Shown: positions 1-5,045, numbered from the stretch's first letter. The stretch: DNA of 5,253 nucleotides from Candidatus Iainarchaeum sp. (GCA_013154145.1 JAADDC010000005.1:1-5253), one strand, 5' to 3'. A program made the numbers and translations. Notes: generated by a model from the letters alone, not told the origin.

Positions 1-212
1 GAGAGACGAACGGAGTACTCCTTGACGGCTTCCACGTGCTCGAAGTATCGATTGGTCTTCTTGACATTGGTAACGAGGGCTATGAGCTTGCCTCCCTCGT
101 GGGGCATCTCCACGAACTGGCCCTGATGAATGGGATAATCCCCCAGGACCACGAACTCCACCACCGTGGGGGACGGCCCCTCGTTGGATATGACGACGCC
201 GATCTCCCTCAT
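1..212 (-). CDS. herA: HerA-type DNA translocase/helicase, N-terminal part (cut by window edge)
   Basis: HerA is a hexameric ATPase that works with the nuclease NurA in archaeal DNA end resection during recombinational repair. Only the first 70 residues are here, corresponding to the N-terminal HAS-barrel; the ATPase domain with Walker motifs lies outside. The visible protein begins MREIGVVISNEGPSPTVVEF and continues with GQFVEMPHEGGKLIALV and then KKTNRYFE, a pattern typical of HerA HAS-barrels. The start is ATG at 212-210 on the minus strand. It shares one base with the nurA stop (TGATG), and a strong GGAGG (225-221) lies 8 nt upstream. The overlap implies co-translation with nurA in one operon. 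Identification rests on N-terminal similarity plus the NurA neighbour. A different HAS-barrel ATPase is possible but unlikely next to nurA. Confidence 0.88.
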   Translation of the reverse strand, partial: MREIGVVISNEGPSPTVVEFVVLGDYPIHQGQFVEMPHEGGKLIALVTNVKKTNRYFEHVEAVKEYSVRL

Positions 213-1213
213 CACATGGGCCTCCTTTCAAAGAGTTTTAGTGAGGGGAAACGGGCCATGAGCACCCGCTCCAGGTAGGACTTGACGTATCCCATAGACT
301 CTTTGCTCAGTCGGGCTCTTAAGTCTACCTCCACCAGGAAGGGAGGGATAGAGTAGTTAGGATTCAGAGAAGAAAGTGGATAGAGGAGGGAGGCCAGCCG
401 TCTCGCGTCCCTCTGCGGATCCTTTGAGTAGAATTCCACCCTGTAGGGGCGGTCGAGGGGCGAAGCCTTGAGGTAAAAGAGGTATATGTTCTCCGCGTGC
501 TCGCCGAGGTCCTTGAGGGTCGCGTGCTTGGAGGGCTCCTCCGAGTAGGGAATGGGGGACGTGTACTCGCCCGGCTGGAGAACGTAATTCAGCCAGGAGA
601 CGTCCTGCCAGTCAGGGACATCCACACCCTCTTCCCTCAGGAACAGGCCCAGGCGGTTGCCCCTGCTATCTTTTACGATACCCCCCAGCAAGGTATTAGG
701 GTAATAGGAGTAGAGGGACTTGAAGAGGCCCACCACGGAGAGGTAGAGGGGTTTCAGCCGGTCGGAACGGGGCTTGTCCACGATCTGGGGAACAATGGAG
801 CCGTCGAGGAAGAAGAACTGGGGAGATCGGGCGAGCACCTCCAGGGAGCGGGAGAGCTCCGAGCGCAGCCGGTGAAGGGACCTGAAGGGGTGGTAGTCTT
901 CCCGCTCCAGCGGGATATCGCTGTCCACCACCTCGGGGTCCGGAAGCGGAGAGGGCACGTAGTCCACGGAGTCCAGGGCTCCCTCTTCGTAGGAAAAGAT
1001 AGCGCCCACGGAGCGGATGAGCATGAGAATGAGGGATCCGTATTCCTCGTAGACGACGCCGCCGTCGACGGCCCCCACGGTTGCGGTGGGCCCTACACCG
1101 GGAGCCACCTGAATGAAGTCCTCCAGGGTGGAGCGCAATTCGGCGCCCATCCTCTGGCGCTCCTCTTCCCGTTTCACGATGCGCTCGGCGATCTCCTCCA
1201 GCACCCTTTGCAC
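212..1213 (-). CDS. nurA: NurA 5'-3' nuclease
   Basis: NurA is a Mn2+-dependent nuclease with an RNase H-like core that partners HerA to resect DNA ends. The predicted protein has 333 residues, normal for the family. Visible motifs are AVDGG (D50), FFFLDGS (D137), GIVKDSRGN (residues 178-186) and a C-terminal PPFLVEVDLRARLS with D297. The first two aspartates and D297 fit the acidic metal-binding residues of NurA. I chose GTG at 1213-1211 because a TTTATATA box begins 30 nt upstream, so the message would be leaderless. The reading frame stays open upstream to an ATG at 1336, but that extension would run through the promoter and the first codons of the divergent gene. An alternative GTG lies at 1204. 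herA follows with a one-base overlap. The long plus-strand open frame across 497-1219 is antisense and not credible as a gene. Confidence 0.88.
   Translation of the reverse strand: MQRVLEEIAERIVKREEERQRMGAELRSTLEDFIQVAPGVGPTATVGAVDGGVVYEEYGSLILMLIRSVGAIFSYEEGALDSVDYVPSPLPDPEVVDSDIPLEREDYHPFRSLHRLRSELSRSLEVLARSPQFFFLDGSIVPQIVDKPRSDRLKPLYLSVVGLFKSLYSYYPNTLLGGIVKDSRGNRLGLFLREEGVDVPDWQDVSWLNYVLQPGEYTSPIPYSEEPSKHATLKDLGEHAENIYLFYLKASPLDRPYRVEFYSKDPQRDARRLASLLYPLSSLNPNYSIPPFLVEVDLRARLSKESMGYVKSYLERVLMARFPSLKLFERRPM
221..225 (-). promoter_or_regulatory. Shine-Dalgarno site of herA
   Basis: GGAGG on the minus strand, inside the last codons of nurA, lies 8 nt before the herA ATG. It decides the herA start at 212 over the ATG at 217-215, which is in the nurA frame and followed directly by the nurA stop. 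Confidence 0.75.
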
Positions 1214-1215
1214 GC

Positions 1216-1222
1216 TTAAAAT
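1216..1222 (+). promoter_or_regulatory. Candidate TATA box of the phosphoesterase gene
   Basis: TTAAAAT on the plus strand begins 31 nt before the GTG at 1247. That is the same geometry as other box A/start pairs in this window and would give a leaderless or near-leaderless mRNA. It lies only 2 bp from the nurA start codon on the other strand, so the two divergent promoters interlock within about 33 bp. The box is weaker than the one facing nurA. Confidence 0.45.
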
Positions 1223-1235
1223 GGGATAAGGTGAG

Positions 1236-1243
1236 TATATAAA
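1236..1243 (-). promoter_or_regulatory. TATA box of nurA-herA operon
   Basis: TTTATATA on the minus strand matches the archaeal box A. Its first base is 30 nt from the nurA GTG (1213), so transcription should start at or next to that codon, giving a leaderless mRNA. The core is nearly symmetric (TATATAAA on the plus strand), so it could also recruit TBP for plus-strand transcription starting near 1266. The phosphoesterase would then have to begin at GTG 1280. Confidence 0.65.
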
Positions 1244-1246
1244 CAC

Positions 1247-1906
1247 GTGGGGAACCTCCTTTCCGGTAATGTAAGGTTCGTGGAGGGCTGGCCAGCCCTC
1301 TTGATAAAGAAGACCCTCGTGATCGCCGACGTGCACCTGGGCATAGAGAAGGAGCTGTGGAAGGAGGGCATACTGGTCAGCGGCCTATCCCGGATGGCCA
1401 TAGAACGCTTCCGGGAGCTCCTTGAGCTAACGAAGCCGAAAAAGATCATCGTGAATGGTGATCTCAGGCACAACATACCCGTTTTCACAGCGAAGGAAGC
1501 CAGGGCCGTCAAGGACTTCGTGGAGCTGGGTGAAACCTACGGAAGGGTCCTCGTGGTCAAGGGGAACCACGACGGGGACATAGAGAAGATCATAGACAAC
1601 GTGGTGGGCAGCATCCACCGCGAGGGAAAGTTCTACATAACGCACGGCCACGTCCGCCTCGACCACCGCCCCGCCATCATCGGCCACGTACACCCGGCCT
1701 TCCCCATCGACCTCCACTTCAAGAAAGAGCTCACCAAGGTCTGGCTCCTGAACGAAAACCTCATTGTGCTCCCGGCCTTCTCCCCCTTCATAACGGGCAA
1801 TGACGTGACGAACCCCGAGAACTGGCTGGGACCCGTCGCCCGGAGAGAGAACCACTTTGACGTCCTCACGCTGGACGGCTTTTACCTGGGAAGCGTCGAG
1901 AAGTAG
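1247..1906 (+). CDS. SbcD/Mre11-related metallophosphoesterase (archaeal family)
   Basis: This is a calcineurin-like binuclear-metal phosphoesterase of the small archaeal SbcD-related group; its physiological substrate is not established. In the 219-residue reading all motifs are present: DVH (D28, H30), GD (D72, in NGDLRHN), GNHDG (N107, H108, D109), HGH (H134, H136) and GHVHP (H147, H149), then the family-like PAFSPFITGNDV near 176-187. The catalytic set is therefore intact. There is no signal peptide, membrane segment or Rad50-binding extension, so this is not a full Mre11. The start is uncertain. GTG 1247 has a GGTGAG (1230-1235) 11 nt upstream and fits the TTAAAAT box. GTG 1280 would leave only six residues before the conserved PALL segment but suits the TATATAAA box. 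The gene is divergent from nurA, which hints at, but does not prove, a nucleic-acid role. Confidence 0.85.
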   Translation: MGNLLSGNVRFVEGWPALLIKKTLVIADVHLGIEKELWKEGILVSGLSRMAIERFRELLELTKPKKIIVNGDLRHNIPVFTAKEARAVKDFVELGETYGRVLVVKGNHDGDIEKIIDNVVGSIHREGKFYITHGHVRLDHRPAIIGHVHPAFPIDLHFKKELTKVWLLNENLIVLPAFSPFITGNDVTNPENWLGPVARRENHFDVLTLDGFYLGSVEK

Positions 1907-1910
1907 TGTA

Positions 1911-1983
1911 CCCGCCCCCGCAAGCCGGCCTTCACGGCCCCGGCTGACGCACCGGGCGCTCCACCGACAGGGCGAGGGGCGGG
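1911..1983. other. G+C-rich self-complementary block, possible structured RNA
   Basis: This stretch, between the phosphoesterase stop and the sRNA, is almost entirely G and C and folds on itself. The ends 1911-1921 and 1972-1983 pair as 8 bp, a one-base bulge, then 3 bp. Inside, 1923-1928 (AGCCGG) pairs with 1940-1945 (CCGGCT), extended by CC/GG around a TTCAC loop, and 1949-1951/1957-1959 can form a 3-bp hairpin. On the minus strand the basal stem is followed by T-ACA (1910-1907), as in H/ACA guide RNAs. However, the 26-nt middle segment is too long for a standard guide pocket and I see no clear kink-turn. It could also be a 3' UTR structure of the phosphoesterase mRNA. The function is unknown. 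Confidence 0.35.
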
Positions 1984-2038
1984 CCTCAGTCCTTCCACGC
2001 CTCATCACGTCTCAGAACTGCTGTCGGTCATCACAGTA
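1982..2038 (-). ncRNA. C/D box sRNA (2'-O-methylation guide), dual guide
   Basis: On the minus strand the order is C box GTGATGA (2034-2028), a 12-nt guide (2027-2016, CCGACAGCAGTT), D' box CTGA (2015-2012), a 4-nt spacer (2011-2008), C' box TGATGA (2007-2002, preceded by G), a 12-nt guide (2001-1990, GGCGTGGAAGGA) and D box CTGA (1989-1986). All four boxes match consensus, and the 12-nt guides and 4-nt spacer are canonical for archaeal sRNAs that assemble with L7Ae, Nop5 and fibrillarin. By the box-plus-five rule, the D' guide would methylate the G in AACUG-CUGUCGG and the D guide the second of the two adjacent U in UCCUU-CCACGCC. I cannot place these targets without the rRNA sequences. The ends are estimated as a few nt beyond the C and D boxes; the terminal stem looks weak. 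Confidence 0.9.
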
Positions 2039-2048
2039 TATTTTAATA
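2037..2048 (+). promoter_or_regulatory. TATA box of the PRTase-like/pth2 operon
   Basis: TATATTTTAATA on the plus strand is the strongest AT block in this intergenic region. Counting about 30 nt from the TTTTAATA part predicts a start near 2067-2071, leaving a leader of only 6-10 nt before the ATG at 2077. It abuts the 5' end of the divergent sRNA, so the two promoters overlap. Confidence 0.55.
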
Positions 2049-2060
2049 GAGCAGGAACAA

Positions 2061-2067
2061 CCTTTAA
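2061..2067 (-). promoter_or_regulatory. Candidate TATA box of the C/D sRNA
   Basis: TTAAAGG read on the minus strand starts at 2067. A 30-nt offset, as seen for the other promoters here, predicts an RNA 5' end near 2037, three nt before the C box, where archaeal C/D RNAs normally begin. The AT-rich block at 2037-2048 is too close to the C box to serve this RNA. Confidence 0.4.
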
Positions 2068-2076
2068 CTGGGGACC

Positions 2077-2958
2077 ATGAAGATAAGCGAGGACCTACTC
2101 CGGGACCTGATGTTGGCCTCGCCGAGATTGAACCCACAGGCCCTACTCAGCCTGTATAACATCGAGCCCTACGAAATCCTCTACGTGTTTGACAACGCCC
2201 CGGAGTCCGTGAAGAGGGCCGTAGACGAAGCATATCCCGACCTGGATCCCGCCGAGAACCTACTCTATGGCATACTCCACGGCTTGCTCTACACACCCTT
2301 CATTTACAGGATCGTCAAAGAGGAGAAGATGAAGACAGGAAAGTATCCCCTCATCGTTTCCGTGGGGAGGGATGCCATCCCCTTCGTGGTAGTTACGGGC
2401 GAGATACGAAAACAAACGGGGATGAGGCCGGGCATCGGCTTCATAGGCATATCCTCTGCCCACAAGGAACTCCACGACATTTTTTCGCAGATACTCACGA
2501 GTCTCGTGCGAAGGGAGAAGCCCCAGATACCCACCCCCCTTCCCAGAAGCGTAGCAAAGGTCGTCAAGGCAATCAAACGCTACGACCAAGTCAGAGAGAA
2601 GTACGGTCTGGGGTCCATCGTACTGGCAGATGTAGGCATCAAAGGGACCCACAACGTACCCGCCAAGGTGGTGGCCGAGAGCCACGGAATTCACAACGTG
2701 AAAACCGCCCTGTTTCAAGTTCAAGGGAGCTACGTCCCACTGGTGGACTACAAACACGTCGTACTTATAGAGGGATTTCCTTCAGAAATCGATAAGTGGG
2801 CAACGGCCTTCACGGAGGCCACCCCAAAACTCACCCACCCCTTCGGCGACATGAACGTTCCCGCCGAGCCGGGCATCCCCCGTTCTCCGAAAGACTGGAA
2901 GTTCTACGAGATGGGACTCAGGCTCGGAACAAGACACGTTTTGAGGGAGTTAAGATGA
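2077..2958 (+). CDS. Unrecognised protein with phosphoribosyltransferase-like sequence
   Basis: I do not recognise a named family for this 293-residue protein. The middle resembles the type I PRTase fold: a hydrophobic strand ending in a loop at YPLIVSVGRD (90-99), a GIGFIGISS strand (119-127), and IVLADVGIKGT (181-191), which recalls the PRPP-binding loop (hydrophobic strand, acidic residue, then G-x-T). A further strand is VVLIEGF (228-234). The loop is not canonical, because D185 stands alone instead of the usual acidic pair. The N-terminal 60 residues look helical and the C-terminus is rich in P, G and charged residues. There is no signal peptide or membrane segment, so it is probably cytosolic. 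Its stop overlaps the pth2 start (ATGA), so the two are translated together. It may act on nucleotides or RNA; that is inference from fold resemblance and neighbour. Start ATG 2077 follows a short leader without a clear Shine-Dalgarno site. Confidence 0.75.
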   Translation: MKISEDLLRDLMLASPRLNPQALLSLYNIEPYEILYVFDNAPESVKRAVDEAYPDLDPAENLLYGILHGLLYTPFIYRIVKEEKMKTGKYPLIVSVGRDAIPFVVVTGEIRKQTGMRPGIGFIGISSAHKELHDIFSQILTSLVRREKPQIPTPLPRSVAKVVKAIKRYDQVREKYGLGSIVLADVGIKGTHNVPAKVVAESHGIHNVKTALFQVQGSYVPLVDYKHVVLIEGFPSEIDKWATAFTEATPKLTHPFGDMNVPAEPGIPRSPKDWKFYEMGLRLGTRHVLRELR

Positions 2959-3299
2959 AGCAGGTCATCCTCGTGAGGACGGATATAAAGATGGGGAAGG
3001 GAAAAACCTGTGCACAGGTGGCCCACGCCTCCCTGGAGGCCTACAAGAAAGCACTCAAAGAGCGTCCGGAATGGGTGAAGACCTGGGAATCCGAGGGCTC
3101 AAAGAAGGTGGTGCTGAAGGTCTCGGGAGAACAAGAACTCCTGGAACTCTATCAAAGGGTGTCCAAGGAGGTACCTGCGGCCCTCATAAGGGACGCGGGG
3201 CTCACGCAATTACCCCCTGGCACCCTCACGGCGGCCGGCTTCGGCCCGGCCCCCGAAGAAGTACTCGACCGTCACTTCTCCCACCTGAAGTTGCTGTGA
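2955..3299 (+). CDS. pth2: Peptidyl-tRNA hydrolase, Pth2 type
   Basis: Pth2 hydrolyses the ester bond of peptidyl-tRNAs released from stalled ribosomes, recycling tRNA in the cytosol. The 114-residue product matches the archaeal/eukaryal family in length and motifs: KQVILVRTDIKMGKGKTCAQ (2-21), VAHAS (22-26), KKVVLKV (50-56) and LIRDAGLTQLPPGT (77-90). K17, H24, D80 and T90 sit at conserved positions. The residue after RDAG is leucine, where most relatives I know have a basic residue. The start is ATG 2955, sharing ATGA with the upstream stop, with GAGGGAG (2943-2949) 5 nt before it. The frame continues upstream to 2796 but that part overlaps the previous gene and lacks homology. A run of five T (3303-3307) just after the stop may aid termination. 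Confidence 0.95.
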   Translation: MKQVILVRTDIKMGKGKTCAQVAHASLEAYKKALKERPEWVKTWESEGSKKVVLKVSGEQELLELYQRVSKEVPAALIRDAGLTQLPPGTLTAAGFGPAPEEVLDRHFSHLKLL

Positions 3300-3302
3300 A
3301 GC

Positions 3303-3308
3303 TTTTTA
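3303..3308 (+). promoter_or_regulatory. TATA-like box of the HTH-sufS operon
   Basis: TTTTTA begins exactly 30 nt before the GTG at 3333, which would make the regulator mRNA leaderless. The box is weak as a TATA element; its five consecutive T could also act as a U-tract terminator for the preceding pth2 transcript. The 16-bp palindrome lies between it and the start codon. Confidence 0.4.
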
Positions 3309-3316
3309 GGGGGTTG

Positions 3317-3332
3317 GTTAACAATTGTTAAC
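3317..3332. promoter_or_regulatory. Perfect 16-bp palindrome, predicted operator
   Basis: GTTAACAATTGTTAAC is a perfect inverted repeat ending one base before the GTG start of the HTH regulator. If transcription starts at that GTG, the site covers about -16 to -1, where a bound repressor would block RNA polymerase access while leaving the TATA-like box free. Its symmetry suits a homodimeric HTH protein, and the adjacent gene encodes one, so autoregulation of the whole sufS operon is the simplest reading. It is AT-rich inside a G+C-rich region and is the only palindrome of this length that I noticed in the window. Confidence 0.7.
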
Positions 3333-3620
3333 GTGGCCCAAGACTGCGATCACGTCTACTGGGAACTACTACCAGCCGTGAGGAAGCGTCTGGCCCAGCT
3401 CCTGAGGGAAAGGGGAAGGAGTCTTAGTGAGATAGCAAGGGTTCTTGGGGTCAGCAAGGCGGCGGTCTCCCAGTACCTCAAGGGGAAGAGGGGAGGGGAG
3501 CTCAGTCCCTGGATGGAAGAAATCGTGAAGGAGTACAGCGAGAGGGACTGCGTAGACCTCCTGGAGCTACTTTACCGCATAACCCGGGATCCCCGCTTTG
3601 GAGGCTGGAACTGTGGTTAA
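3333..3620 (+). CDS. Small XRE-like HTH transcriptional regulator with three cysteines
   Basis: This is a 95-residue DNA-binding protein, probably the local repressor of the sufS operon. Residues 30-54 (SLSEIARVLGVSKAAVSQYLKGKRG) form a clear Cro/XRE-type helix-turn-helix, and AVSQYLKGKRG is the recognition-helix pattern of the archaeal COG2522-like regulators. The N-terminus (DCDHVYWELLPAVRKRLAQLL) also resembles that group. Cysteines occur at 5, 73 and 94, with His7 near the first. They could bind a metal or Fe-S cluster, but no compact Cys motif is present. The start is GTG 3333, immediately after the palindrome and probably leaderless. The 3' end overlaps the likely sufS start by 8 nt, so the two are co-translated. 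A role as sensor of Fe-S or sulfur supply is inferred from the neighbours only. Confidence 0.88.
   Translation: MAQDCDHVYWELLPAVRKRLAQLLRERGRSLSEIARVLGVSKAAVSQYLKGKRGGELSPWMEEIVKEYSERDCVDLLELLYRITRDPRFGGWNCG
3600..3604 (+). promoter_or_regulatory. Shine-Dalgarno site of sufS
   Basis: GGAGG lies 8 nt before GTG 3613 and inside the end of the regulator gene. It favours GTG 3613 as the desulfurase start over the in-frame TTG at 3598, which has no comparable site. Confidence 0.7.
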
Positions 3621-4773
3621 GGAGGACTTTCCGGCACTGCAGGGAAACATCGTTTACCTGGACAGTGCCGCCACTACCCAGAAGCCCCGCCAGGTCATTG
3701 AAGCCATCAAGGAGTACTACGAGAGGTACAACGCCAACGTTCACAGGGGCATCTACGAGCTCGCTCGAATCTCCACGGAGATATACGAGGAGGCCCACGA
3801 GAAGGTTGCCCGCTTCATAGGGGCCAAGCCCCAGGAGATTATCTTCGTGAAGAACTGCACGGAGGCCCTGAACCTTGTGGCCCAGCTGCTCTCCCAGCTC
3901 GTGGAGGGAAGCAACATCGTGAGCACCCTCGCGGAACACCACAGCAACCTCCTCCCCTGGTGGAAGCTCTCCAAGGAAAGGGGGATGGAGCTCCGGCTGG
4001 CAGAGCCTGACGCCGACGGCGTCATCCCCGAGGAAAGGATCACAGATCTTGTAGACGAGGAAACCGCGATCGTGGCCTTCCACCACAGCTCCAACGTCAG
4101 CGGCCACATCCTCGATCCCAGAAAAGTGAGTAAAGCTGCGAAAAAGGCGGGTGCGTTCACCGTTCTCGATGCCGCCCAGAGTGTTCCTCACCTTCCTGTC
4201 GACGTAAGGGAACTGGGAGTGGACGCCATTGCCTTCTCGGCCCACAAGATGCTGGGCCCAATGGGCATCGGTGTGCTCTGGATGAGGGAGGAGCTACTCT
4301 CCCGGATGGAGCCCGTGCTCCTGGGTGGGGGCATCGTGAGCTCCGTCGACCTGGATCTCTCCCCTGTGTGGAAAGATCCGCCCCAACGCTTCGAAGCAGG
4401 AACACCAAACGTGGCCGGCGCCTACGGCTTCTCCGCCGCCATCGACTACCTTTTATCCCACGGGGTGGAAAAGATACTACCAGAGGAGCGGAAGCTTGCC
4501 AGAGCTTTGACAGAAGGGCTCAAGGAGAGGGGGTTCAAAGTCCTCGGAAGGGACCACACCTCCATCGTTTCCTTCTGGAGGGAAGACCTGGATCCACATC
4601 TCCTGGCCTACAAGCTCGGCAGGGAGGGGGTGTGTGTCAGGAGCGGATACCACTGCGCGGAGCCCCTCCACCGACACCTGGGGATTTCCGGCACCGTGAG
4701 GGCATCCCTTTACCTTTACAACGATGGGGAAGACGTGGAGCGTTTCTTCGAAGCGTTGGATAGGGTGATGTGA
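3613..4773 (+). CDS. sufS: Cysteine desulfurase, SufS/CsdA type (class V aminotransferase)
   Basis: This PLP enzyme removes sulfur from L-cysteine to give alanine and an enzyme persulfide, supplying Fe-S cluster assembly or tRNA thiolation. From GTG 3613 it has 386 residues, slightly shorter than bacterial SufS. Visible motifs are VYLDSAATTQKP (14-25), NANVHRG (40-46), the PLP-stacking histidine in AEHHSN (H109), FHHSSNVSGH (156-165), VLDAAQS with D186 and Q189, SAHKMLGPMG with the Schiff-base lysine K212, RFEAGTPNV (259-267) and RSGYHCAEP with the persulfide cysteine C348. RSGYHC is the group II (SufS) form, not the IscS loop. All catalytic residues are intact. It overlaps the regulator upstream by 8 nt and the TusA-like gene downstream by one base (TGATG), so all three form one operon. 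No SufBCD or IscU gene is visible here. Confidence 0.95.
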   Translation: MVKEDFPALQGNIVYLDSAATTQKPRQVIEAIKEYYERYNANVHRGIYELARISTEIYEEAHEKVARFIGAKPQEIIFVKNCTEALNLVAQLLSQLVEGSNIVSTLAEHHSNLLPWWKLSKERGMELRLAEPDADGVIPEERITDLVDEETAIVAFHHSSNVSGHILDPRKVSKAAKKAGAFTVLDAAQSVPHLPVDVRELGVDAIAFSAHKMLGPMGIGVLWMREELLSRMEPVLLGGGIVSSVDLDLSPVWKDPPQRFEAGTPNVAGAYGFSAAIDYLLSHGVEKILPEERKLARALTEGLKERGFKVLGRDHTSIVSFWREDLDPHLLAYKLGREGVCVRSGYHCAEPLHRHLGISGTVRASLYLYNDGEDVERFFEALDRVM

Positions 4774-4982
4774 TGGAGATCGACCTGAGGAAAGCCGGGA
4801 AAGGCTGTGCAGACAACCCCGTGGCCATCCTCAGTGACTTCATCGCCAAGGGAACTCCCCTGTGCATCATTCTTCGAAGGGATCAAGAAGATCTCGTGAA
4901 AGAGCTCCTGGACATCGGGGGATATAGAGTGGTCCAGCGGAGGGAAGAGGGGGAGTACGTCGTCGTCGAGGCCCGGCGCTGA
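4773..4982 (+). CDS. TusA-like small sulfur-carrier protein (atypical motif)
   Basis: This is a 69-residue protein whose layout follows TusA/SirA sulfurtransferases: an early strand (MEIDLRKAG), a glycine-cysteine-proline turn and helix (GCADNPVAILSDFIAKG, 11-27), strand PLCIILRRD (30-38), a helix (QEDLVKELLDIG) and GYRVVQRREEGEYVVVEARR (50-69). TusA carries sulfur as a persulfide on the cysteine of a CPxP motif. Here the motif is C12-A-D-N-P16, so the first proline is missing, though the cysteine and a following NPV remain. A second cysteine is C31. It starts at ATG 4773, sharing one base with the sufS stop, with GGTGA (4764-4768) 4 nt upstream; GTG 4770 is the alternative. Position right after sufS suggests it accepts sulfur from the desulfurase, which is inference. 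The family call is by pattern only. Confidence 0.65.
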   Translation: MEIDLRKAGKGCADNPVAILSDFIAKGTPLCIILRRDQEDLVKELLDIGGYRVVQRREEGEYVVVEARR

Positions 4983-5015
4983 TCTTCGCCAATCGACGGG
5001 GACGGCTTCGCTACC

Positions 5016-5023
5016 TTTAAAAT
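5016..5023 (+). promoter_or_regulatory. TATA box of the isoprenyl diphosphate synthase gene
   Basis: TTTAAAAT begins exactly 30 nt before the ATG at 5046, predicting a leaderless transcript. It lies in the 63-bp gap after the sufS operon. I see no T-run terminator for that operon in this gap. Confidence 0.65.
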
Positions 5024-5045
5024 CTTTGAGGGGCACATCCCAGGG

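Noticed and set aside
36..278. 80-residue plus-strand open frame at the left edge
   Set aside because: It is antisense to the HerA N-terminus, which is supported by sequence, start signal and coupling to nurA.
497..1219. 240-residue open frame on the plus strand
   Set aside because: It is wholly antisense to nurA, which has clear motifs. The translation is low complexity (rich in G, V, H, L) with no recognisable domain, as expected of a shadow in a G+C-rich gene.
1911..1983. tRNA gene in the G+C-rich block
   Set aside because: The outer stem and one inner hairpin suggest a cloverleaf, but no GGTTCRA T-arm, no D-arm consensus and no 7-nt anticodon loop are present on either strand.
1427..2008. 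193-residue minus-strand open frame covering the phosphoesterase and part of the sRNA
   Set aside because: Overlaps an intact metallophosphoesterase and the C/D RNA; composition is that of a reverse-strand shadow.
1857..2159. 100-residue plus-strand open frame across the intergenic gap
   Set aside because: It runs through the end of the phosphoesterase, the sRNA region and the next gene in another frame, with no homology or ribosome site.
2796..2954. N-terminal extension of Pth2
   Set aside because: The frame is open upstream, but these residues overlap the end of the preceding gene, do not resemble Pth2, and the ATG at 2955 has a ribosome site and the conserved KQVILVRTD start.
3502..4245. 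247-residue open frame on the minus strand
   Set aside because: Antisense to sufS, whose PLP and cysteine motifs are unmistakable; no domain or plausible start signal.
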